NCBI GenBank assembly: GCA_016214035.1
Contig: JACRPF010000015.1
Span: 248,001-312,000, forward strand
Source of the DNA: Spirochaetota bacterium
GTDB lineage: Bacteria > Spirochaetota > Brachyspiria > Brachyspirales > JACRPF01
Reading direction: 5' to 3'
Length of the DNA stretch: 64,000 nt
This document shows, one piece after another, positions 25,457-32,528 of this stretch. The notes under the pieces were generated by a model. The model was not told where the DNA came from and did no database searches. It worked only from the letters and a program-made list of their open reading frames with translations. The translations under genes and the position numbers were made by a program. The first letter of the stretch is position 1. Each line of letters starts with the position of its first letter.

Positions 25457-25506
25457 CAGCGTTTTACGGGACAGCGGGGCATGCCCCACTGTCCCGTAAA
25501 ACGCTG
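25457..25506. repeat. 50-bp near-perfect inverted repeat
   Basis: Two 24-base arms (25457-25480 and 25483-25506) differ at one position and are separated only by AT. The core is GGGGCATGCCCC with GCGTTTTACGGGACAG outside it. It lies 57 bp beyond the stop of the beta-barrel gene on its downstream side and has no T-run, so it is more like a mobile or protein-binding repeat than a simple terminator. Confidence 0.85.
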
Positions 25507-25563
25507 CGTTGCGGAATATTATTTCCCGCCAAGCCCTGAGAAATAGTTCGATATCGTTTTTGG

Positions 25564-26076
25564 TTAATATGAAAAGCCGATCCCTAATGAGCCGACAATT
25601 CCAAAGCTAAATTCATATTTGTCCGATAGATAGTTTTTAAAATAGTATAATGCCGGTCCAAAACCTATTCGAAAACACAATACTTCTCTGAACTCATATC
25701 CGACTTCTATACCCAACCCATGGGAAAATGTATGCTGATTATATTTAGTGTTGATGATATCATAACTTAGACTATATACTGGGGATAATAGAAATGATGC
25801 ATTATTCCAATCACAGAAGTAATAATTTATTCGCAAAGGTATTCCAACAGAAATTTCATAGTTCGTTTCATTCCCCATCCACGAGGCGCCGCCGCTTACA
25901 ATGCCGAAAAATGTGCCGACGCTGATATATTTTGATAGCGAATAAGCATAGCTGATGCCAGAAGAAAACAATATTACAGATTTTCTTGTTTCTCGATAGT
26001 TTTCATTTGATGCAGGGTAGAGCAATAATGATAAAAAAACAAAGGTGACTAAAAAGAGACTGATTTTAATTTTCAC
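25564..26076 (-). CDS. Hypothetical exported beta-barrel-like protein, AT-rich
   Basis: A 170-residue protein with a signal peptide (KIKISLFLVTFVFLSLLLYPAS) and a body of alternating short amphipathic strands (SVILFSSGISYAYSLSKYISVGTFFGIVSGG ...) ending in aromatic Tyr after GSLGIGFSY. This is the pattern of a small outer-membrane barrel of about eight strands. The GTG start at 26076 has AAGGAG upstream and a strong promoter. Base composition is visibly more AT-rich than its neighbours, with many ATA and TTT codons, and large inverted repeats lie just downstream, so recent acquisition is plausible. I do not recognise the family. Confidence 0.7.
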   Translation of the reverse strand: MKIKISLFLVTFVFLSLLLYPASNENYRETRKSVILFSSGISYAYSLSKYISVGTFFGIVSGGASWMGNETNYEISVGIPLRINYYFCDWNNASFLLSPVYSLSYDIINTKYNQHTFSHGLGIEVGYEFREVLCFRIGFGPALYYFKNYLSDKYEFSFGIVGSLGIGFSY

Positions 26077-26104
26077 GGGATTCTCCTTTATTGCCGATGC
26101 GGTG

Positions 26105-26132
26105 ATTATAAAACAATTACGGTCATTGTCAA
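26105..26132 (-). promoter_or_regulatory. Promoter of the AT-rich beta-barrel gene
   Basis: Minus-strand TTGACA (26132-26127), 16 bp, TATAAT (26110-26105), about 28 nt upstream of the GTG start. It is back to back with the selU promoter. Confidence 0.75.
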
Positions 26133-26148
26133 TAAATATACACGGGCA

Positions 26149-26176
26149 TTGCGTGACGGTGCTGTCGTGATATACT
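26149..26176 (+). promoter_or_regulatory. Promoter of selU-selD (leaderless)
   Basis: TTGCGT (26149-26154), 16 bp, TATACT (26171-26176). The ATG at 26185 is 8 nt after the -10 box and has no ribosome site. Confidence 0.6.
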
Positions 26177-26184
26177 GAAAACGC

Positions 26185-27240
26185 ATGGCAAACACATTTT
26201 CACCCTTACCCATAGACGACTTCCTGTCACGCATGAAGACGGCGCCGGCATTTGACGTCCGTACACCCGCGGAATACATCCATGGCCATATTCCCGGTGC
26301 GCATAATCTTCCATTGTTCACCGATGAAGAGCGCGCTGTCATCGGCACGGCATACACGCGCGAGAGCAGGGCGGTTGCGATACGCAAAGGTCTGTCGTTC
26401 ATCGGACCACGCATGGGTACGATGATTGAATCGGTTGACCGTATTGCGAACGGTTCAAAGGAAGTGCTGGTGCATTGCTGGCGCGGCGGTATGCGCAGTG
26501 AAAGTGTCGCGTGGCTGCTGTCATTTGCCGGATATACGGTGTTTACACTCGAGGGCGGCTATAAGACATTCCGTCACTGGATGATTGATTCGTTTGCGAT
26601 GGTAAAGTATATCATCATCCTCGGCGGGCGTACCGGTGCCGGAAAGACAAAGATGCTGCACGCGCTCGCGGATGCGGGTGAACAGGTCCTTGACCTCGAA
26701 GCTGCCGCGTCGCATAAGGGTTCGGTGTTCGGCGCTATCGGTGAAGCGCCGCAGCCGACACAGGAACATTTTGAGAATCTCATCGGCATGGCGCTGCGCT
26801 CGTTCGATGCCGACAGGACGGTGTGGGTTGAGGACGAAAGCCCGAAGGTCGGAAAACTGCACATACCGAAACCGCTGTGGACGATGATGGAAACCGCGCC
26901 GGTCGTCTATCTCGATGTGTCGTCGGAGACACGCGTCCGTAACCTCATCCCCGAATATGTGCGTGTTGAGAAATCGGAGCTGACGGGCTATCTGGAAAAG
27001 ATACGCGAACGTCTCGGCGGCGAGAACACGGCGCATGCAATCGATGCCGTTACCCGGGGCGATTATGCGGATGCTGTGGGCGTGGTGCTCAGATATTATG
27101 ATAAAACGTATGACTATTGTCTTTCACGCCGGACTGAAGCATCGATAATAAAAGTTCCCGCAGGCGAAGGCGATACGGCTCTGCTCGTAAAGCGGTTGCT
27201 CGACGCCCGTGTAAAAGTACAACGCAAGGAGCGTGCATGA
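26185..27240 (+). CDS. selU: tRNA 2-selenouridine synthase
   Basis: A 351-residue two-domain enzyme (also called MnmH/YbbB). The N-terminal rhodanese domain has the catalytic Cys98 in [13 protein letters not shown]. The C-terminal domain carries a P-loop, [12 protein letters not shown], at about residues 146-157. It replaces sulfur by selenium at the wobble uridine of certain tRNAs through a geranylated intermediate, using selenophosphate. The selD gene overlaps its stop by 4 nt, so the enzyme and its selenium donor are made together. Length is normal for the family. Confidence 0.95.
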   Translation: MANTFSPLPIDDFLSRMKTAPAFDVRTPAEYIHGHIPGAHNLPLFTDEERAVIGTAYTRESRAVAIRKGLSFIGPRMGTMIESVDRIANGSKEVLVHCWRGGMRSESVAWLLSFAGYTVFTLEGGYKTFRHWMIDSFAMVKYIIILGGRTGAGKTKMLHALADAGEQVLDLEAAASHKGSVFGAIGEAPQPTQEHFENLIGMALRSFDADRTVWVEDESPKVGKLHIPKPLWTMMETAPVVYLDVSSETRVRNLIPEYVRVEKSELTGYLEKIRERLGGENTAHAIDAVTRGDYADAVGVVLRYYDKTYDYCLSRRTEASIIKVPAGEGDTALLVKRLLDARVKVQRKERA

Positions 27241-28271
27241 GTTCCATCAGATTGACACAATACAGTCACGGTGCCGGCTGCGGATGCAAGATAGCCCCGT
27301 CGGTATTGTCGGAGATTCTCGCGACGAACGAGGTGTTTCCCGATAATGCAAAGCTCATCGTCGGCAACAACTCCCGCGACGATGCCGCCGTGTACGACCT
27401 CGGCGACGGGCGCGGACTTATCAGCACCACGGACTTCTTCATGCCGATAGTGGACGACCCGTATGAGTTCGGCCGCATCGCGTCGGCCAATGCCATCAGT
27501 GATGTCTATGCGATGGGCGGCACACCGCTTCTTGCCATCGCCATACTCGGCTGGCCGCTTGAGAAACTCCCGCCTGAGGTTGCGCGCGAAGTGGTTTCCG
27601 GTTCACGCTCGATGTGCGCCGAGGCCGGCATTCCGCTTGCGGGAGGCCACAGTATCGACAGCCCGGAACCGATATTCGGTCTTGCGGTGAACGGCACCGT
27701 TGCGCTCAATCATCTGAAGCGAAACGATACGGCCGCGGCCGGCGATGTGCTCTTTCTTACCAAGCCGATAGGCATCGGAATACTCACCACCGCCGAGAAG
27801 AAAGGAATTCTCCGGCCTGAAGACAAGGGTCTTGCCGCGCGCTGGATGATGACGCTCAACCGCGCGGGTGAAAAAGTGAGCGCGCTTGCCGGCGTGCACG
27901 CGATGACCGATGTCACCGGTTTCGGACTGCTCGGACACCTGACCGAGATGTGTGAAGGCAGCAACTGTTCTGCGGTAATCGATGAAGGTGCGGTCATGCT
28001 GCTCGATAATGTCGATGCGTATGTCGCGGAGAAAGCGGTTCCCGGCGGAACGATGCGTAATTTCAAGAGTTACGGCCATCTCGTAGCGCCGATGAACGAC
28101 CGGACGCGCGCGCTTTTCTGTGACCCGCAGACAAGCGGCGGTCTTCTCATCGCCGCCGCACCGGAGGCTGCCGATGCGGTTGCCGGCATACTGCGGGAAT
28201 GCAATACTACGGTCATGCGCATAGGCACTATCGGGAGTCCGGCGGGTGATGTTCGCGTGCGTTTCATCTGA
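27237..28271 (+). CDS. selD: Selenide, water dikinase (selenophosphate synthase)
   Basis: A 344-residue enzyme that makes selenophosphate from selenide and ATP. The N-terminus [13 protein letters not shown] has cysteine, not selenocysteine, at the key position 17, followed by the essential Lys18. Metal-binding and glycine-rich motifs ([35 protein letters not shown]) are intact. AAGGAG lies at the end of selU and the reading frames overlap by ATGA. No selA, selB or tRNA-Sec is seen here, so in this window selenium use is supported only for tRNA modification. Confidence 0.97.
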   Translation: MSSIRLTQYSHGAGCGCKIAPSVLSEILATNEVFPDNAKLIVGNNSRDDAAVYDLGDGRGLISTTDFFMPIVDDPYEFGRIASANAISDVYAMGGTPLLAIAILGWPLEKLPPEVAREVVSGSRSMCAEAGIPLAGGHSIDSPEPIFGLAVNGTVALNHLKRNDTAAAGDVLFLTKPIGIGILTTAEKKGILRPEDKGLAARWMMTLNRAGEKVSALAGVHAMTDVTGFGLLGHLTEMCEGSNCSAVIDEGAVMLLDNVDAYVAEKAVPGGTMRNFKSYGHLVAPMNDRTRALFCDPQTSGGLLIAAAPEAADAVAGILRECNTTVMRIGTIGSPAGDVRVRFI

Positions 28272-28284
28272 CGCTGCATATTTC

Positions 28285-28313
28285 TTGACAAGAGGGAGAA
28301 ACACTTCTATACT
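28285..28313 (+). promoter_or_regulatory. Promoter of the membrane LuxR gene (leaderless)
   Basis: TTGACA (28285-28290), 17 bp, TATACT (28308-28313). The ATG at 28320 is 6 nt further on and has no ribosome site. Confidence 0.75.
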
Positions 28314-28319
28314 GAAAGC

Positions 28320-30200
28320 ATGCCGTTCTATATAACATACTATTCCGTAGGACATTTCATTGCCGCGCTTGCCTCGGCGGTAATCGGTATCTATATTCTT
28401 ACCTTCAAAAAAAAGTCGGCTGCAACGTATCTGCTTGCCTTTTATACACTGTCGTTTTCACTGACGCGCTGTGCCGGTTTCCTGCTCGATACGATGCTTT
28501 CGGTGAACGTATCTTCGGTCATTTATTTTAACCGTTTTTTCATGCTGGGCGGCATCTTTCTCGCGGCGTTCGCATATCTGTATCACCGGGACGAGTTAAA
28601 TCGCGAGTCGAGGATAGTGCTTTCGCTTACGGCGGTATATCTTTTGATCTCGTATATCATCTATATCGCCCGTACCACAGCGGCGGATATCAATTTCAAT
28701 TTTATGTTCCACTCATACCGCCACGGCGGCAGCGATTATCGCGGCCAGTTCATGGCGCCGGCGCTGCTCGTGATGTATCTATGGATATGCATTGTTTTTG
28801 CGCGTAAAACAATACGCTTATCGACGCTGCGCACCGGTACGGCGAAAAAGATCGCTGCTATGTTTCCGCGTGCGGCAGGCGCGTTCATCGGCGCGTCGGT
28901 TAACGCGGTCGTACGGCTCGTACGTGCATCGGAGAAACCGGCGAAGGCATCCCGATCATTCATGCTGGTGTCGCTCATCCCGCTGGCGATGACATTCTCA
29001 TACTTTCTCGCTATTTTCGGCGGCATCCCGTATGTTTATTATGAGACCTTCATCTCGCTCGGTTCAATATTGTATCTTTTTTTCTATGTCATGGTGTACA
29101 TCAACAACTCACCCGAGCCGACGACGCTGCTTTTCAAAATCACTTTTATTCCGCTTGTTGTGGCACTCGGTGTCGTGGGGGTTTTGTCGATACCGGTGAA
29201 TGCATCAATTGAGAACGTGTATGAAAAAAAAGTGACCAAATCAACCGCGGCCGCGCTCGCGTATGTATCAGGACCGTCGGATCATGTTCCGGCGGATGTG
29301 CTCTATATCGTGCGCCGGCCTGCCAACGAGGGTGACGACTCCACAAATTATGCCGATGTATTTCTGCGCAGGGCTGAAACATCGGTAAGCGCGATGATAA
29401 ATAATGAGTCGCATCATAAGGTGAGTACACCGCGCCGCACCTTCCGCGCGCTTGATATCATGCAGCCGTCGACGTTCTATCTTGTGCGGACGTTCGTTTC
29501 CGGCGGGTTTGTCTTTGAGGTCGGGCTGTCGTACATTGAATACCGCGAATATCTGCATGACGGGCTGTTTCCGTTCATTCTGATAGCGGTTGTCCTTACC
29601 GCGATTATGCTGATACTGTTTCCCATATTTTTTTACCGGAGCCTGCTCACGCCGCTGAACGGCATCATGCATGCGATTGAAGCGTTTGACCGCGGTGAAA
29701 AGAACGTGCGTCTTGCGGTGGCTCATGAGGATGAATTCGGAAGGATAGCGGGCGCGTTCAACCGCATGACCATGAATCTGAAACGGACGATGAGCGAACT
29801 CGTCACGTCGCAGGAGGAAACAGCCGCCTACAGCGGACGGTTGTCGAAAATGGTGGATGAGCGCACCAAGGATCTCATTGCCACCAATAAGCGGCTTATC
29901 GATGAGATCGAGGCGCGTAAACACGCGGAGAATGTCCTTGAGAAGCTTGTGCAGACGGAATTTCTCGATATCGAACAACATGCTGAACTTCTTAAGCAGT
30001 TCGGCCTCACGGGCCGCGAAGTGCAGGTTCTGGTGGATCTCCTGAACGGACTCTCAAACAGGGATATCGCCGACCGGTACGGTATTGCGGAGCCCACCGC
30101 AAAGGTGCACACCATCAATATTTACCGCAAGTTCAAGGTAAATTCACGCGCCAGGCTCATCAAAGCCGTTCTCCAGCTTGTGCAACGGGATAATTCCTAA
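28320..30200 (+). CDS. Membrane-tethered LuxR-type transcription regulator
   Basis: A 626-residue protein. Residues 1-~270 hold about seven hydrophobic segments. A further membrane helix, an extracytoplasmic region (~300-420) and another helix (FPFILIAVVLTAIMLILFPIFFY) follow. Then come a HAMP domain (SLLTPLNGIMHAIEAFDRGEK...EDEFGRIAGAFNRMT), a coiled coil and a C-terminal LuxR helix-turn-helix (LTGREVQVLVDLLNGLSNRDIADRYGI...). There is no kinase or receiver domain, so the sensor appears to control DNA binding directly from the membrane. Similar 7TM-LuxR proteins occur in spirochaetes. Target genes are unknown. A strong terminator-like hairpin follows at 30307-30338. Confidence 0.85.
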   Translation: MPFYITYYSVGHFIAALASAVIGIYILTFKKKSAATYLLAFYTLSFSLTRCAGFLLDTMLSVNVSSVIYFNRFFMLGGIFLAAFAYLYHRDELNRESRIVLSLTAVYLLISYIIYIARTTAADINFNFMFHSYRHGGSDYRGQFMAPALLVMYLWICIVFARKTIRLSTLRTGTAKKIAAMFPRAAGAFIGASVNAVVRLVRASEKPAKASRSFMLVSLIPLAMTFSYFLAIFGGIPYVYYETFISLGSILYLFFYVMVYINNSPEPTTLLFKITFIPLVVALGVVGVLSIPVNASIENVYEKKVTKSTAAALAYVSGPSDHVPADVLYIVRRPANEGDDSTNYADVFLRRAETSVSAMINNESHHKVSTPRRTFRALDIMQPSTFYLVRTFVSGGFVFEVGLSYIEYREYLHDGLFPFILIAVVLTAIMLILFPIFFYRSLLTPLNGIMHAIEAFDRGEKNVRLAVAHEDEFGRIAGAFNRMTMNLKRTMSELVTSQEETAAYSGRLSKMVDERTKDLIATNKRLIDEIEARKHAENVLEKLVQTEFLDIEQHAELLKQFGLTGREVQVLVDLLNGLSNRDIADRYGIAEPTAKVHTINIYRKFKVNSRARLIKAVLQLVQRDNS

Positions 30201-30306
30201 AGCTCTTGTGATTCTACACCTTTCGTACTATACCGCATTTCCCGATTTATGTTTATATTAAAAAGGTAAGCACGCACGCTTACGAATACATACCTCCTAT
30301 GACAGG

Positions 30307-30346
30307 ACTGTGGCGGAAACCTCTCTTTCCGTCACAGTTCTTCCTT
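30307..30346 (+). terminator. Terminator-like hairpin after the LuxR gene
   Basis: A 13-bp stem (30307-30319 with 30326-30338, one G-T pair) and a six-base loop are followed by a pyrimidine-rich TTCTTCCTTTATT tract. It is placed between the LuxR gene and the next gene's promoter. Confidence 0.6.
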
Positions 30347-30403
30347 TATTGGCGGACTATTATATAATTATACGATAGTCTTCATACAACACCGGAGGTA
30401 TCT

Positions 30404-31219
30404 ATGCCGTCATCAACGAGTGTTTCATCCAGCCTTCTGCCGACCGTGGACTTCTGCGGTCTGAAACTCACCCGGCTTATCATCGGCGCCAATCCCTTCG
30501 GCGGATTCAGCCATCAGAACAGGGAACGCGATCAGGCGATGGTTGCCTATAACACGGTGCCCCGCATCCTCGAGACATGGCAGCGCGCCTATGCCGCGGG
30601 TATCAATACCATTATCACCAATAATGAGACGGCGCATGTGATCCAGGCGGTGCGGGAATATCACGCAGCGAAAGGGCCGATGCAGTGGATAGCGCAGATC
30701 AACTGCCGCACCAAGCCGAATATGAACGCGGCAATCGATGAAGCAATCGATATCGGCTGCAAGGCGCTCTATTTTCACGGCGCATTAACCGACGATGCGT
30801 TTGCGGCAAAGGATGAGGCCAAACTCCGTGAATGGTGCGATCATGCCCGTTCGCGCGGCGTACCCGCGGGGCTTGCCGGTCACTCGCCCGACGCACACCG
30901 CTGGGCGTACGATAAAGGCATCGCCGATTTCCACGTGGTCTGCTTTTTCAACTGCGGCAGTCTCCATGCGGGCAAGGGCGAGAAATTCCGCCTCGCCGAT
31001 GTCGCCAAAGCGGTTGCGTGCATCAACTATATCAAAAAGCCGTGTATCGGTTATAAGATCATGGGCGCCGGACGCATCGACGCGAAGATGGCGTTCGAGT
31101 ATGCGTTTGAGAACATCAAACCCAACGATGCGGTCAACGTCGGCATGTTTCGCGGCGATAAGGATAATATCGTCGAAGAAAACGCGGCAATCGTGCGCGA
31201 AATTCTCGGAGCAAAGTGA
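30404..31219 (+). CDS. Aldo/keto-reductase-like TIM-barrel protein
   Basis: A 271-residue cytoplasmic protein related to the gene at 14365-15213. It has FCGLKLTRLIIGANPFGGFS at the first strand, QIALYFHG-type central strands (CKALYFHGALTDDAF) and PCIGYKIMGAGRIDAKMAFEYAF near the end. Like its paralogue it lacks an obvious aldo/keto reductase tetrad, so the reaction is unknown. GGAGG precedes the ATG; a TATAAT at about 30361-30366 may be its -10 box. It is a single-gene unit, facing the convergent flavodoxin-like gene 12 bp beyond its stop. Confidence 0.7.
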   Translation: MPSSTSVSSSLLPTVDFCGLKLTRLIIGANPFGGFSHQNRERDQAMVAYNTVPRILETWQRAYAAGINTIITNNETAHVIQAVREYHAAKGPMQWIAQINCRTKPNMNAAIDEAIDIGCKALYFHGALTDDAFAAKDEAKLREWCDHARSRGVPAGLAGHSPDAHRWAYDKGIADFHVVCFFNCGSLHAGKGEKFRLADVAKAVACINYIKKPCIGYKIMGAGRIDAKMAFEYAFENIKPNDAVNVGMFRGDKDNIVEENAAIVREILGAK

Positions 31220-31231
31220 TTTTCTATTTCC

Positions 31232-31855
31232 TTAATGAATGAAGTTCATCATCTGCTTCTGTTCGCGTTCCGGTTCGCTTACGCTGCCTTTGCCGTGTTC
31301 GATGAGTTTCATCATCCACGCCATATTTCTGCCGAGTACGCGCATGATCTGCACGCCTTCGGTGTCCCCGTGAACCTCTCCCGGTTTCTGGCCGTGTATG
31401 ATATTCCAGTAGTTAGACGCGGGAACGACGGCTTCGGTGATAAGAAAATAACTGTTGATATCCTGGAAGGTTGACATGCCGCCGGAGCGCCGTACGGCGA
31501 CAACGGCAGCCGCCGGTTTGTGGCGGAGCATACGCCTGCCCGCGGAATAGAACAGACGGTCGAGATAGTTTTTCAGTGTTCCTGCTATCGACGCATAGTG
31601 TACTGGAGAACCGATGAGCAGTCCGTCGGCTGTATCAATTTTATCCGCAGTTTCATTCACCGAATCATCGGTGATGATGCATACGCCGGTCTTCGCGCAT
31701 GAGCCGCAGGCCCTGCATCCTTCAGCGGCTTTATTGCCCACGTGAATGATCTCCGATGTGATATCGTTTTTTCCGAGCTCATCGGTGACGAGCTGTAGTG
31801 CCTGATATGTGTTGCCGTGTTCCTTCGGGCTTCCGTTCAATGCGATGACATGCAT
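31232..31855 (-). CDS. Flavodoxin-fold NAD(P)H-dependent FMN reductase
   Basis: A 207-residue flavoprotein. The FMN phosphate loop is ALNGSPKEHGNTYQAL, and LLIGSPVHYASIAGTLKNYLDRLF is the second flavin-binding segment. The cysteine cluster CRACGSCAKTGVC is of the type seen in iron-sulfur flavoproteins. It probably moves electrons from NAD(P)H to quinones or metals. It lies 14 bp downstream of an ABM-domain gene; the pair often appears together in quinone or stress metabolism. Confidence 0.88.
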   Translation of the reverse strand: MHVIALNGSPKEHGNTYQALQLVTDELGKNDITSEIIHVGNKAAEGCRACGSCAKTGVCIITDDSVNETADKIDTADGLLIGSPVHYASIAGTLKNYLDRLFYSAGRRMLRHKPAAAVVAVRRSGGMSTFQDINSYFLITEAVVPASNYWNIIHGQKPGEVHGDTEGVQIMRVLGRNMAWMMKLIEHGKGSVSEPEREQKQMMNFIH

Positions 31856-31869
31856 GGCGCGCTCCGGAT

Positions 31870-32157
31870 TTATATGACTTCTTTATACAAATGAACGGTG
31901 GACGGCGCAACGCGCAATGCGTTGAGCTTCGGTCCTATCGTCTTGAAATGATCGGACTGCATATGCGCGTCGACGGACGCCTGGTCTTTCCACTGCTCGA
32001 TGAACGCGAAATTGTCCGGATTTTTGATGTCCTGATGAAGGACATAGGAGATACATCCGGATTCCCTGCGTGTTGCGGTTATCATCGGCTCTATTTCTTT
32101 CAGTATGGCCTCGGTTTTGCCGGGAAGTGCCGTGAATTGGGCTACGATGGTGATCAT
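31870..32157 (-). CDS. Antibiotic biosynthesis monooxygenase (ABM) domain protein
   Basis: A 95-residue single-domain ferredoxin-like protein: ITIVAQFTALPGKTEAILKEI at the start, ESGCISYVLHQD in the middle and FIEQWKDQASVDAHMQSDHFK with the family's W...H pattern. Stand-alone ABM proteins act as quinol or small-molecule monooxygenases, or are of unknown role (YgiN-like). AGGAG precedes the ATG and a TTGACG/TATTGT promoter is at 32191-32218. It is the first gene of the pair with the flavodoxin-like protein. Confidence 0.88.
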   Translation of the reverse strand: MITIVAQFTALPGKTEAILKEIEPMITATRRESGCISYVLHQDIKNPDNFAFIEQWKDQASVDAHMQSDHFKTIGPKLNALRVAPSTVHLYKEVI

Positions 32158-32190
32158 GTCTTTGCTCCTGATGATAGATCTGACCGCTAC

Positions 32191-32218
32191 ACAATATACC
32201 GGCGGCGCAGAACGTCAA
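32191..32218 (-). promoter_or_regulatory. Promoter of the ABM/flavodoxin pair
   Basis: Minus-strand TTGACG (32218-32213), 16 bp, TATTGT (32196-32191), about 33 nt upstream of the ATG. Confidence 0.55.
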
Positions 32219-32292
32219 GTGTTTTGTTGTGAATGGCCGCAGGCGGCAAAAAGCAGCGGGTGAGGATAGCCCCGGGAAGGGCGGCGTGTCGG

Positions 32293-32436
32293 TCAGAAAT
32301 GGAACGACGGCTTTTGACGCGTGCGATGCTCACAGAACATGTTCGTCACGCGTTCGATGCACTGTTCGTAGTTCTTGCGGTCGAGCAGCCGTGATTGCAG
32401 GTCTTCGGCAAGCATGCGGAGAATGAGATAATACAT
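32293..32436 (-). CDS. Small ORF of 47 codons
   Basis: The ATG at 32436 has an excellent AGGGAGG site 5 nt upstream and reads MYYLILRMLAEDLQSRLLDR, then an acidic/basic helical stretch with two cysteines (EQCIERVTNMFCEH) and a basic tail, stopping at 32293. It is predicted to be mostly helical with no membrane segment. It fills an otherwise empty gap of about 370 bp. It lies 92 bp after the NUDIX-kinase gene on the same strand and may belong to that operon. I do not recognise a family. Confidence 0.5.
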   Translation of the reverse strand: MYYLILRMLAEDLQSRLLDRKNYEQCIERVTNMFCEHRTRQKPSFHF

Positions 32437-32487
32437 ACATACCTCCCTGGCGGTCGCTAGGCAAGCAGCACACGCGGGTTACCATCA

Positions 32488-32527
32488 TTATCGACGCGGC
32501 ATGATGCGCCGATAAGCGTTTTTTTAT
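32488..32527 (+). terminator. Hairpin with T-run, plus orientation
   Basis: TTATCG (32488-32493) and CGATAA (32510-32515), with further pairing inside, are followed by GCG and a run of T. Both flanking genes are on the minus strand, so its role is unclear. Confidence 0.35.
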
Positions 32528-32528
32528 T

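Larger units (their letters stand above)
25269..25563. other. Non-coding stretch built of large inverted repeats
   Basis: No gene is supported in these 295 bp. Apart from the promoter side of the ABC gene, most of it is taken up by three separate inverted repeats (25337-25364, 25387-25421 and 25457-25506), described individually. A small ACTCA/TGAGT repeat at about 25431-25452 adds to the structure. Confidence 0.75.

Noticed and set aside
27279-27296. Selenocysteine codon in selD
   Set aside because: The codon at the key position is TGC (cysteine), so no recoding is needed.
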